The notes under the pieces: generated by a model
The model's input: only the letters and a program-made list of their open reading frames with translations
What the model was told of the DNA's origin: nothing
Databases searched by the model: none
Shown: positions 1 to 5,777 of the stretch, piece by piece
Numbering within the stretch: the stretch's first letter is position 1
Layout of the letters: each line of letters begins with the position of its first letter
Assembly: GCA_027016915.1 (NCBI GenBank)
Contig: JALURJ010000012.1
Span: 1 to 6,855 of the forward strand
DNA: 6,855 nt
Source of the DNA: Desulfurococcales archaeon
GTDB taxonomy: Archaea; Thermoproteota; Thermoprotei_A; Sulfolobales; WAQK01
Direction: 5' to 3'
Position numbers and translations under genes: made by a program

Positions 1-102
1 AAATAATGTATTAATAGTTGTCGCTGCTCTAGGCAGTGTGTCTGAACAGTATTGGGTTTAAGATTTAATGGAGGAAGGCTAGCCGGTAACTGCGCGTAAT
101 GC

Positions 103-110
103 TAATATAA
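103..110 (+). promoter_or_regulatory. Candidate TATA box for valS
   Basis: The AT-rich octamer TAATATAA is centred about 32 bases before the valS ATG. Archaeal transcription would then start about 25 bases downstream, giving a leader of only a few bases. A second TATA-like stretch (TTTAAGATTTA, 57-67) would give a leader of about 45 bases that includes the GGGTG at 128-132. I cannot choose between them from sequence. The rest of 1-138 holds no gene I can support. Confidence 0.3.
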
Positions 111-138
111 CTGGATAATCTTCATAGGGTGTCGGCTG

Positions 139-2601
139 ATGCCTATTGGTCAGGAGCTAAAACCCCGTATAAAGGAGAAGCGGTGGGATAAATCCCGGGA
201 GAGGGAATTCTACGAGCTCTGGGAGAAGGAGGGCATCCATCGATTCAACTACGATCCTGAAGACCCTAGGCCTGTCTTCGTGGTGGACACGCCTCCTCCC
301 TACGCTTCCGGCAAGTGGCACGTGGGCGGAGCAGCGCATTACGCGCAGATTGACATGGTGGCCCGGTACTTCCGCATGATGGGCTATAACGTTCTGATAC
401 CATTCTACGCCGACAGAAACGGCCTGCCCGTGGAGGTATTCGTGGAGAAGAAGTACGGGATAAACCCCCACGAGGCTGCAAAGACCCGGGAGGGGCGCGA
501 GAAGTTCCTCCAGCTATGCAAGCAGAGGCTCGACGAGGTGGAGGAGGAGATCGTCAATGTGTGGAGGAGGATGGGCTGCGGGTTCGAGTACTGGCGCAAT
601 GGTACCGACAGCCCCGAGTACAGGAGGATAACCCAGGCCACCTTCATAGAGCTGTGGCGTAGAGGACTGGTCTACGAGGCTGAAAGGCCCGTAAACTGGT
701 GTCCCAGGTGCCGCACCACCCTGGCCGACGCCGAGTTAGAGCACAGAGAGGAACACACCCATCTCTACTACGTCAAGTTCAGGGTCAAGGAAACCGGAGA
801 AGACATCGTCATAGCCACCACTAGGCCGGAACTCCTCAACGCCTGTGCGGCCGTGATCTACAATCCTGAGGACGAGAGGTACAAGCACCTCAAGGGTAAG
901 TATGCAGTAGTACCTCTCTATGGCAGGGAGGTCCCAATATTGGAGCACCCCGAGGCCCGCCCGGAGTTCGGCACAGGCCTCGTAATGGTTTGCAGCTACG
1001 GCGATGTAAGGGACGTGAGGATGTTCAGGGAGCTGAGACTGGAGCCCAGGGTACTGATAGACAGGGACGGGAGGATGACCGAGGAGGCTGGGCCCATAGC
1101 CGGGCTGCCGGTCAGGGAGGCTAGGAGGAAGATGGCGGAAATACTAGAGGAGAAGGGCCTCCTAGTGAAGAAGGAGGACATGGTCCACAGCGTCCCCGTG
1201 TGCTGGCGCTGCAAGACGCCCATAGAGATCACACATGAGAAGGAGTTCTTCCTCAGCCAGCTGGCCTTCAAGGAGAAGCTCCTGGAGATAGCTAGGACCG
1301 TGCCCTTCTACCCCGAGGAGCATAGGCAGAGGCTCATAGACTGGATCAACAGCATAACCACGGACTGGCCTATATCTAGGAGCAGGTACTATGCAACCGA
1401 GATACCTGTATGGAGATGCAAACGCTGCGGCGCAGTGCTGACCCCTGAACCCGGCAGGTACTACCAGCCTTGGAAGGAGGAGCCGCCCTTCGATAAGTGC
1501 CCCGAGTGCGGCGCTCCCCAGGACCAGCTGGTCGGGGAAACCAAGGTGTTCGACACCTGGTTCGACTCCTCCGTATCGCCCCTTTACGTCGCCCACTACA
1601 TGAGGAACGACAAACTCTACTCCAGACTGTTCGGCAACATCATGAGGCCTCAGGGGGAGGACATTATACGTACGTGGCTCTACTACACGCTTCTCCGAGT
1701 ATACCAGCTTACCGGCAAACCGGCATTCCGCTGGATAAGAGTAACTGGCATGGGCCTCGACGAGAAGGGCGAAGCCATGCATAAGAGCAAGGGCAATGTG
1801 ATAGACCCAGACCCGATCCTCGAGAAATATGGTGCCGACGCCTTCAGGTTCTGGGCGGCTGCAGCCGCCAAGCTGGGCAGCGACTATAGGTTCCAGGAGC
1901 AGCTCGTCAGAACTGGAGCGCTCTTCGCCACCAAGCTGTGGAACATAGCTAGGTTCGTCTCGGCATTCCCTCAGCCCAGGGAGGGAGAGTATAGGCTCAG
2001 ACCCCTCGACGAGATGATCCTCGGGGCCCTCAACGACGCCATGCGCAGGATACATGAGGCCTATCAGCAGCTAGACGTGTACGTGCCGGCTAACGAGATA
2101 TACAACTTCGCCTGGAACATCTTCGCCAGCCACTACGTGGAAGCTGTGAAGCACAGAGCTTATAACAGGGACGGCAGGTTCCCCGAGGATGAGCAGAGGG
2201 GGGCTTGGTACACGCTCCACACTGTGTTCAGCTCCATAATAAGGCTCCTGGCACCCATAATGCCCTTCGTAACCGACGCCATATGGAGGGAGCTCTACGG
2301 CAGGGAGAGCATACACAAACAGCTCATGCCCCAGCCCAAGCCCGAATGGGACAAGCCCGTCAAGAACCTGCTGAAGGACTTTATGGAGGCAAATAGGCTT
2401 ATCTGGAGCTATAAGAAGGCAAAAGGGCTGACACTCGGAGCCAGGCTAGAAGCGACGCTATACCTGCCCGAGAAACTGGCCCCCATAGCCGAGGACTTAG
2501 CCGTGATGCACCGTGTAGCCAGGTACGTTGTAGGCGGGCAGCCAGAGGGTGCAGAGCACCTAGGTGGCGGAATATATCTGAAAATGGATGGAGCAAGGTG
2601 A
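139..2601 (+). CDS. valS: Valyl-tRNA synthetase (valine--tRNA ligase), class Ia
   Basis: This cytoplasmic enzyme charges tRNA-Val with valine using ATP and hydrolyses mischarged threonine. At 820 aa it is complete and of the archaeal type. The catalytic fold carries the HIGH-equivalent H61-V-G-G64 after PPPY (52-55), then DRNGLPVE (92-99). The inserted CP1 editing domain (about 200-370) carries TTRPE (227-231), GTG (278-280) and GD (288-289). Two zinc sites are predicted from cysteine pairs: C188/C191 with C355/C358, and C427/C430 with C454/C457, the pattern I recall from Thermus ValRS. DWPISR and DTWFD (472-476) are typical of ValRS. The KMSKS loop reads A546-M-H-K-S550, so the first lysine is missing while K549 is kept. 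An anticodon-binding helical domain follows (about 590-760). The long C-terminal coiled coil of bacterial ValRS is absent. GGTG at 129-132 lies 6 bases before the ATG. The identification is secure. Confidence 0.97.
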   Translation: MPIGQELKPRIKEKRWDKSREREFYELWEKEGIHRFNYDPEDPRPVFVVDTPPPYASGKWHVGGAAHYAQIDMVARYFRMMGYNVLIPFYADRNGLPVEVFVEKKYGINPHEAAKTREGREKFLQLCKQRLDEVEEEIVNVWRRMGCGFEYWRNGTDSPEYRRITQATFIELWRRGLVYEAERPVNWCPRCRTTLADAELEHREEHTHLYYVKFRVKETGEDIVIATTRPELLNACAAVIYNPEDERYKHLKGKYAVVPLYGREVPILEHPEARPEFGTGLVMVCSYGDVRDVRMFRELRLEPRVLIDRDGRMTEEAGPIAGLPVREARRKMAEILEEKGLLVKKEDMVHSVPVCWRCKTPIEITHEKEFFLSQLAFKEKLLEIARTVPFYPEEHRQRLIDWINSITTDWPISRSRYYATEIPVWRCKRCGAVLTPEPGRYYQPWKEEPPFDKCPECGAPQDQLVGETKVFDTWFDSSVSPLYVAHYMRNDKLYSRLFGNIMRPQGEDIIRTWLYYTLLRVYQLTGKPAFRWIRVTGMGLDEKGEAMHKSKGNVIDPDPILEKYGADAFRFWAAAAAKLGSDYRFQEQLVRTGALFATKLWNIARFVSAFPQPREGEYRLRPLDEMILGALNDAMRRIHEAYQQLDVYVPANEIYNFAWNIFASHYVEAVKHRAYNRDGRFPEDEQRGAWYTLHTVFSSIIRLLAPIMPFVTDAIWRELYGRESIHKQLMPQPKPEWDKPVKNLLKDFMEANRLIWSYKKAKGLTLGARLEATLYLPEKLAPIAEDLAVMHRVARYVVGGQPEGAEHLGGGIYLKMDGAR

Positions 2602-2606
2602 AAATA

Positions 2607-2618
2607 CTTTTATATTTT
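2607..2618 (+). terminator. T-rich candidate terminator after valS
   Basis: A T-rich run (CTTTTATATTTT) begins 5 bases after the valS stop, and a second T-rich stretch lies at 2631-2639. Archaeal RNA polymerase commonly stops at such U-rich tracts without a hairpin, and I see no stable stem here. The remainder of the gap to 2803 is AT-rich and without an ORF or recognisable RNA gene. Confidence 0.3.
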
Positions 2619-2748
2619 AAGCACTTGATATATATTTTATGAGCTATAGTGTTTCATCCTAGATGTTATCATTATGTTCTCTAAGTTGTGTTGAGCAGGA
2701 TGTTTCATACGCCTTGTTTGGCTAATTACTATGATTACTGGGTTCACG

Positions 2749-2760
2749 ATAAAGTAATAA
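2749..2760 (+). promoter_or_regulatory. Candidate TATA box for the coiled-coil/winged-helix gene
   Basis: An A-rich element (ATAAAGTAATAA) would place the transcription start near 2780, leaving a short leader that contains the Shine-Dalgarno site at 2794-2798. The match to a crenarchaeal TATA box is only fair, and other AT-rich stretches lie nearby (2628-2640, 2765-2775). Confidence 0.22.
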
Positions 2761-2793
2761 GCCCTATACGATATACTACTCACAGGTTTAGGT

Positions 2794-2798
2794 GGTGA
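2794..2798 (+). promoter_or_regulatory. Shine-Dalgarno site that sets the start of the winged-helix gene
   Basis: GGTGA matches the archaeal anti-Shine-Dalgarno sequence and sits 5 bases before the ATG at 2804. This favours that ATG over the in-frame GTG codons at 2792 and 2795, which overlap or lie inside the ribosome-binding site itself. Confidence 0.6.
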
Positions 2799-2803
2799 AC
2801 AAA

Positions 2804-3157
2804 ATGAGCAAGGAAGAGCTAAAAGCTCTACTTGAAGAAGTAAAAAGCCTCCTAACAGAGGTTAAGCAACTCCTAGAGGAAATCAAGGCTACAAAGATGC
2901 CCGAAGTACAGGTGATTAAGGAGCTCGAGGGCCTTAAGGTCAAAGTGGATATAGGGAAATTACTACGACTACCCGACCACCTCAGGCAGACGTTTATAGC
3001 TCTAGCAAAGCTGGGTGAGGGCACAGCAGAGGATGTTTCCAACATAACTGGCAGGGCTAGAGCTATTGAGAGCGCCTATCTGAACCAGCTGACCCATCTG
3101 GGCTATGCCGTTAAGAAGAGGAAGGGTAAGAAAGTGTATTTCACGGTGAAGCCTTAA
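2804..3157 (+). CDS. Small protein with N-terminal coiled coil and winged-helix DNA-binding domain
   Basis: This is a 117-aa probable DNA-binding protein; I do not recognise a characterised family member. Residues about 4-28 form a regular heptad repeat: L6, V13, V20 and I27 at one core position, L9, L16 and L23 at the other, with L10, L17 and L24 beside them and Glu/Lys outside. This predicts a parallel coiled coil that would form dimers or higher oligomers. A short linker leads to a winged helix-turn-helix (about 50-117). The RQTFIALAKLGEGTAEDVS stretch gives the first helices, a recognition helix follows around the AIESAYLNQLTHLGY segment, and a basic wing (KKRKGKKVYF) ends the protein. 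The layout recalls MarR/TrmB-like regulators of about 120 aa, but the coiled coil is N-terminal, unlike the C-terminal one of Lrs14-type proteins. The gene stands alone, convergent with glnA; its target is unknown. An upstream GTG start (2792) would add 4 residues. Confidence 0.8.
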   Translation: MSKEELKALLEEVKSLLTEVKQLLEEIKATKMPEVQVIKELEGLKVKVDIGKLLRLPDHLRQTFIALAKLGEGTAEDVSNITGRARAIESAYLNQLTHLGYAVKKRKGKKVYFTVKP

Positions 3158-3191
3158 GGGGGCTAACAGGTCTTTCCCCTTTATTTCTCTT
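3156..3191 (+). terminator. Hairpin plus T-rich tail after the winged-helix gene
   Basis: AAGGGG (3156-3161) can pair with CCCCTT (3176-3181), with a further G-T pair inside and a loop of about 12 bases. The T-rich stretch TTTATTTCTCTT follows directly. The stem begins in the stop codon. It resembles an intrinsic terminator; U-rich tracts alone are enough in many archaea. Confidence 0.42.
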
Positions 3192-3202
3192 AAATAAACA
3201 AT
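3190..3202 (-). terminator. T-rich candidate terminator for glnA
   Basis: On the minus strand TTGTTTATTTAAG begins 11 bases beyond the glnA stop. Together with the plus-strand T-rich tract next to it, it would let the two convergent genes share a 56-base gap. Confidence 0.3.
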
Positions 3203-3213
3203 AGTAACGAGGG

Positions 3214-4611
3214 CTAGATGTCGTGGTACAGCATTATTTCGATCGGCGAAGGATACATTCTGGCTAAATCTATCTCCTTTCTCTTCATTTCGATGTAGGC
3301 TTCTAGCAGCGATCCAGGGAACACTGGTTTAAGGAACTCGTTATCCGTCTCCAGCTCGTCCAGCGCTTCATCGAGGCTTCGGGGTAGAACCTTTATTCCC
3401 AGCTCCCTTCTCTTCTCAGGGGTCATGTGGTAGATGTTCTCATCAACCGGGTCGCCGGGCTCGATCTTCTTCCTTACCCCGTCGAGGCCCGCCAGTATTA
3501 TTGCTGGGAGCGCCAGGTACGGGTTGGCAGAGGGGTCTGGAGGCCTATACTCTATTCTCTTCGAGTTCCCTTCACCCTTCTGATACACCGGGATCCTTAT
3601 CGCTGCGCTTCTATTAGCCCTGCTCCAGGCAAGGTAGACTGGAGCCTCGTAGCCGGGTATCAGCCTCTTATAGCTGTTGACCGTGGGCGACACTATGGCT
3701 GAAAGGGCTCTGCCGTGCTCCACTAATCCTCCTATGAAGTACCTGGCATATTGGCTTAGCTCGGCATACTCGTCATCGGGGTCGTAGAATAGGTTTGAAT
3801 CTCCGCGCCAGATGCTTATATGCGTGTGCATCCCACTACCATTATCGCCCCCTATGGGTTTAGGCATAAACACCGCCACCATGCCGTGCTGGTGGGCCAC
3901 CATCCTAGCCACGTATTTCAGCGTCTGGATGTTGTCGGCCGTCCTGGTCGGCGTCGAGTATCTGAAGTTTATCTCTCCCTGGCCTCCCGTAGCGACCTCG
4001 TGGTGGTGCACGTCCACGGTAACCCCAAACTCTGCCAGGGCCTCAGCTATCTCCTGTCTCACAGCCATCATCTGGTCCAGCGGCGGTGCAGGGTAGTAAC
4101 CTTCCTTCACTCTGAGCTTGAGACCGCTCCCCGGCGTCCAGGGCGCCTCTCTGGCTCTCACCCTATAGTAGGACTCGTGGCCGCTGACCCCGAACTCCAA
4201 CGAGTCGAATATGAAGAACTCGGGCTCCACCGCTGTGTAAGCCTTGAGCCCTTCGGAGGAGAGGGTTTCCTCCAGCCTTTCCGACACGTACCGGGGGTCT
4301 CTCTCAAATCTGCCCGAGCCCATCATGCCGTATACTTGGCATATGAACCTGGCAGTGTCTTTGAACCACGGCAGCACAGCGAACGTATCGAGTACGGGTT
4401 TGAGGACGAGGTCGCTTTGATCTATAGTGGTGAACCCCTTGACGCTGCTGCCGTCCAGCTTGCCGTAGCCTTTTTCCAGGGTATCCGGGTCAACCAGGCC
4501 TGAACTTATGGTTACATGGTGAAGCCTGCCCGAAAGGTCGGTGAGCTGGAGGTCTACCCATTTTATCCCTTTCTCCCTGATCTTCTCCAGGATCTCCGGT
4601 ACACTAACCAT
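3214..4611 (-). CDS. glnA: Glutamine synthetase, type I (GlnA)
   Basis: The enzyme makes glutamine from glutamate, ammonia and ATP, and is the entry point for nitrogen assimilation; type I enzymes are cytoplasmic dodecamers. The protein is 465 aa, normal for the family. The beta-grasp N-domain includes KLDGSS (51-56), whose D53 matches the ammonium-site Asp of E. coli (D50). Metal ligands and active-site residues are present: E129 and E131 (VEPEF), E205 (HHHE), E213 (GQGEINF), H262 in GDNGSGMHTH, R316 and E322 in NSYKRLIPGYEAP, R334 and R339, and E354 and R356 in RIEYRPPDPSANP. Y394 aligns with the adenylylated Tyr of GSI-beta enzymes, but its flank (NIYHMTPEK) differs from the usual one. T62 replaces the Arg used for feedback inhibition in Bacillus (alpha type). 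The start at 4611 is chosen because AGGTG lies 6 bases upstream and the N-terminus then fits the family; the reading frame stays open to an ATG at 4698, which would add 29 unconserved residues and pass through the TATA box. Confidence 0.97.
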   Translation of the reverse strand: MVSVPEILEKIREKGIKWVDLQLTDLSGRLHHVTISSGLVDPDTLEKGYGKLDGSSVKGFTTIDQSDLVLKPVLDTFAVLPWFKDTARFICQVYGMMGSGRFERDPRYVSERLEETLSSEGLKAYTAVEPEFFIFDSLEFGVSGHESYYRVRAREAPWTPGSGLKLRVKEGYYPAPPLDQMMAVRQEIAEALAEFGVTVDVHHHEVATGGQGEINFRYSTPTRTADNIQTLKYVARMVAHQHGMVAVFMPKPIGGDNGSGMHTHISIWRGDSNLFYDPDDEYAELSQYARYFIGGLVEHGRALSAIVSPTVNSYKRLIPGYEAPVYLAWSRANRSAAIRIPVYQKGEGNSKRIEYRPPDPSANPYLALPAIILAGLDGVRKKIEPGDPVDENIYHMTPEKRRELGIKVLPRSLDEALDELETDNEFLKPVFPGSLLEAYIEMKRKEIDLARMYPSPIEIMLYHDI

Positions 4612-4617
4612 CCACAG

Positions 4618-4622
4618 CACCT
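4618..4622 (-). promoter_or_regulatory. Shine-Dalgarno site of glnA
   Basis: On the minus strand AGGTG lies 6 bases before the ATG at 4611. It supports this start over the upstream ATG at 4698 and implies a leadered mRNA. Confidence 0.6.
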
Positions 4623-4637
4623 GGAGGATATGGTAAA

Positions 4638-4687
4638 TGTACGTAATGTTATAAAAATTTGTCATAATCAGCACCGTGAATTGTACG
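4638..4687. repeat. Two TGTACG copies flanking the glnA TATA box (candidate operator)
   Basis: TGTACG occurs at 4638-4643 and 4682-4687, 44 bases apart, close to four DNA turns. The first copy lies between the glnA TATA box and the start codon and is part of the palindrome TACGTA; the second lies upstream of the glnA TATA box and before that of lrp. Flanking bases match only partly. Lrp proteins often bind helically phased sites, so this is a candidate, but a six-base repeat can arise by chance. Confidence 0.2.
4649..4660 (-). promoter_or_regulatory. TATA box of glnA
   Basis: Minus-strand AAATTTTTATAA is a good crenarchaeal TATA box. Transcription would begin near 4628-4630, giving a leader of about 17-19 bases that just contains the Shine-Dalgarno site. 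The spacing agrees with the chosen start codon. Confidence 0.55.
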
Positions 4688-4701
4688 AGTTTTCCCATCG
4701 A

Positions 4702-4713
4702 TAATTATAAAAT
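4702..4713 (+). promoter_or_regulatory. TATA box of the lrp gene
   Basis: TAATTATAAAAT is centred about 37 bases before the lrp ATG. Transcription would start near 4733-4735, leaving a leader of about 10 bases. There is only a weak Shine-Dalgarno-like GGTTGA (4736-4741). Confidence 0.48.
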
Positions 4714-4744
4714 ACACCACAACTACCTATACCTGGGTTGAACA

Positions 4745-5206
4745 ATGCTTGCAGAGGAGATAGACATCCTGGACCTAAGGCTGCTGAGGAGGCTCGCCCA
4801 CAACTCGAGAATCAGTGTTCGAAGTTTGGCCGCGCAGCTTGGAATACCCCACACAACTCTGTACTCGAGGATCAGGAGGCTAGAGCGCCTAGGCGTAATT
4901 AAACGCTACACTATAATGCCGGACCTCTCAAAGCTGGGCTACACCATCACCGCTGCTACCAGCGTGTCTGTGGAGGGTAGGTATATTGAAGAACTTGAGG
5001 AAATAGTTTCCCGCAGGCCTGAAGCTGTTGCCGTGTACGACATAACGGGCGAATATGACATGCTGATCGTGGCTAAGTTCCGAGGGATCGGCGAGCTGGA
5101 CTCCTTTATAAAGTGGCTGAACAAGCAGAACGGTGTGAGGAGGACTGAAACTAGCGTTGTGTTCAGGATCGTGAAGGAGGACCTGGCCTCGCCGCTGATC
5201 GGCTGA
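4745..5206 (+). CDS. Lrp/AsnC-family transcriptional regulator
   Basis: This is a 153-aa regulator of the feast/famine (Lrp/AsnC) family, whose members form dimers to octamers, bind DNA through an N-terminal helix-turn-helix and sense amino acids through a C-terminal RAM domain. The HTH runs from about 9 to 52, with SVRSLAAQLGIPHTTLYSRI giving the turn and recognition helix. The RAM domain covers about 67-142 and shows the typical GEYDMLIVAKF (102-112) and a closing strand with RRTETSVVFRIVKE (132-145). The length is normal and nothing is missing. It is divergent from glnA across 133 bases, so autoregulation and control of glnA are likely; this is inference from position. In Sulfolobus acidocaldarius Sa-Lrp is a glutamine-responsive regulator that acts on a glnA gene, and a Pyrococcus relative binds glutamine. 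Its last 44 bases overlap padR tail to tail. Family assignment is firm; the ligand is not shown. Confidence 0.95.
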   Translation: MLAEEIDILDLRLLRRLAHNSRISVRSLAAQLGIPHTTLYSRIRRLERLGVIKRYTIMPDLSKLGYTITAATSVSVEGRYIEELEEIVSRRPEAVAVYDITGEYDMLIVAKFRGIGELDSFIKWLNKQNGVRRTETSVVFRIVKEDLASPLIG

Positions 5207-5705
5207 CGCCGCGATCACCTAGCATGGATGCCAGCTCTAGCCGTATGTTGAGGAGTTCCTCTATCACGTTGTCGATGTGGCGTGCCAGATCCCTAACATC
5301 GTCAAGCGGCATTCCAAGCCGCTTCATAGCTTCCACCTGGCTTCTCAGAAAGCCCAGGATGGAGGGCGTAGTTCTTAGCCTTATCTCTCTTGACTTTTCA
5401 AGGAAGAACTGAAGCCCTCTCTCCGTGATCCTGTAGACTATCCTCTTGCGCTTGCCTACATATTCCTCACGCTCCTCCACGAGCCTTTCCCTGAGCAGCT
5501 CGTTAAGGGCGGGATAGAGGGAGCCCGGCGTGGGGGTCCAGGTTTCACGGGTGTTCTCGGCCACCCTCTTCATTATAGCGTAACCGTGTAGGGGCCCCTC
5601 CACCAGCAGCGAAAGTATAGTCATTTTGAGCCAGCCGCTAATTCTTCTTCTACCCGATACCTGGGCCACAAGATCCACCTTCGATATATCGTTTTTGAAA
5701 GACAA
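5163..5705 (-). CDS. PadR-family transcriptional regulator
   Basis: This is a winged-helix repressor of the PadR family, whose members often control efflux pumps or stress genes. From the TTG at 5705 it is 180 aa. The PadR signature is clear: LLVEGPLHGYAIMKRV (33-48), the recognition region TPTPGSLYPALNEL (57-70) and the wing YVGKRKRIVYRITERG (82-97). C-terminal helices (about 112-162) would form the dimer arm. Residues 163-180 are a Ser/Arg/Pro-rich tail, and those from about 167 on are antisense to the end of lrp. The start is uncertain. TTG 5705 has no Shine-Dalgarno and lies just 1 base after a TATA-like element. That element would start transcription near 5686 and fit a leaderless-type GTG at 5678 (171 aa). 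The first 20 residues carry no conserved sequence. It is divergent from the MMPL transporter gene, its likely target. Confidence 0.9.
   Translation of the reverse strand: MSFKNDISKVDLVAQVSGRRRISGWLKMTILSLLVEGPLHGYAIMKRVAENTRETWTPTPGSLYPALNELLRERLVEEREEYVGKRKRIVYRITERGLQFFLEKSREIRLRTTPSILGFLRSQVEAMKRLGMPLDDVRDLARHIDNVIEELLNIRLELASMLGDRGVSRSAARPGPPSRS
5682..5691. promoter_or_regulatory. Perfect 10-base palindrome at the padR start
   Basis: CGATATATCG is a perfect palindrome. It lies inside the padR frame if TTG 5705 is the start, or just before GTG 5678. It is placed where a bound PadR dimer could block its own transcription start. It is AT-rich and short, so chance is possible. Confidence 0.28.
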
Positions 5706-5706
5706 A

Positions 5707-5716
5707 CTTATATATC
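5707..5716 (-). promoter_or_regulatory. Candidate TATA box of padR
   Basis: Minus-strand GATATATAAG would start transcription near 5684-5689 and suit GTG 5678. If TTG 5705 is used, the promoter must be further upstream; the minus-strand TTTTATAG at 5746-5753, which is also the transporter's TATA box read backwards, could serve. Confidence 0.35.
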
Positions 5717-5730
5717 TGTCTCAGACGTAT
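5714..5730. promoter_or_regulatory. Imperfect palindrome between padR and the transporter (candidate operator)
   Basis: The 17 bases ATCTGTCTCAGACGTAT hold GTCT and AGAC arms about a central C, with outer AT pairs also symmetric and two mismatched positions per arm. It touches the padR TATA element and lies about 16 bases before that of the transporter. A PadR dimer bound here could regulate both promoters. It does not match the ATGT/ACAT box known for some PadR proteins. Confidence 0.3.
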
Positions 5731-5745
5731 CGCTAATAGATGTAC

Positions 5746-5754
5746 CTATAAAAG
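5746..5754 (+). promoter_or_regulatory. TATA box of the MMPL transporter gene
   Basis: CTATAAAAG is centred about 28 bases before the ATG at 5778. Transcription would begin within a few bases of that ATG, so the mRNA is probably leaderless, in line with the lack of a good Shine-Dalgarno. Confidence 0.5.
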
Positions 5755-5777
5755 TAAGATTCTGGGGCGTGCAGGCC

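Noticed and set aside
2..61. Open plus-strand frame of 19 codons from the window edge to a TAA, possible end of an upstream gene
   Set aside because: A frame this short is open by chance about 40% of the time, and its start is AT-rich, unlike the genes here. It cannot be supported without the sequence to the left.
77..84. GGCTAGCC palindrome upstream of valS
   Set aside because: It is an isolated 8-base palindrome with no second copy and no useful relation to the promoter candidates.
1162..2055. 297-codon open frame antisense to valS
   Set aside because: Its protein resembles no family, it has no promoter or ribosome-binding site, and valS on the other strand is certain. It is explained by the codon use of valS.
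2650..2708. Direct repeat TGTTTCAT (2650-2657 and 2701-2708) in the gap after valS
   Set aside because: An 8-base repeat in about 200 AT-rich bases is expected fairly often by chance, and it is not placed near a clear promoter.
2726..2765. GGTTCACGA and a GGGTT/AAGCCC pairing, suggestive of a tRNA T-arm or small RNA
   Set aside because: No acceptor, D or anticodon arm can be built around it, and no C/D-box pair (RUGAUGA with CUGA) is properly spaced.
3820..4503. 227-codon open frame antisense to glnA
   Set aside because: It lies wholly opposite the conserved active-site region of glnA; the composition is that of a shadow frame.
4612..4698. N-terminal extension of GlnA from an ATG at 4698
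   Set aside because: It would add 29 hydrophobic residues not seen in the family, and its DNA contains the TATA box and Shine-Dalgarno site that fit the start at 4611.
5212..5219. Perfect Shine-Dalgarno-like AGGTGATC on the minus strand inside padR
   Set aside because: No start codon follows at a usable distance on that strand, and it lies inside coding sequence near the end of padR.
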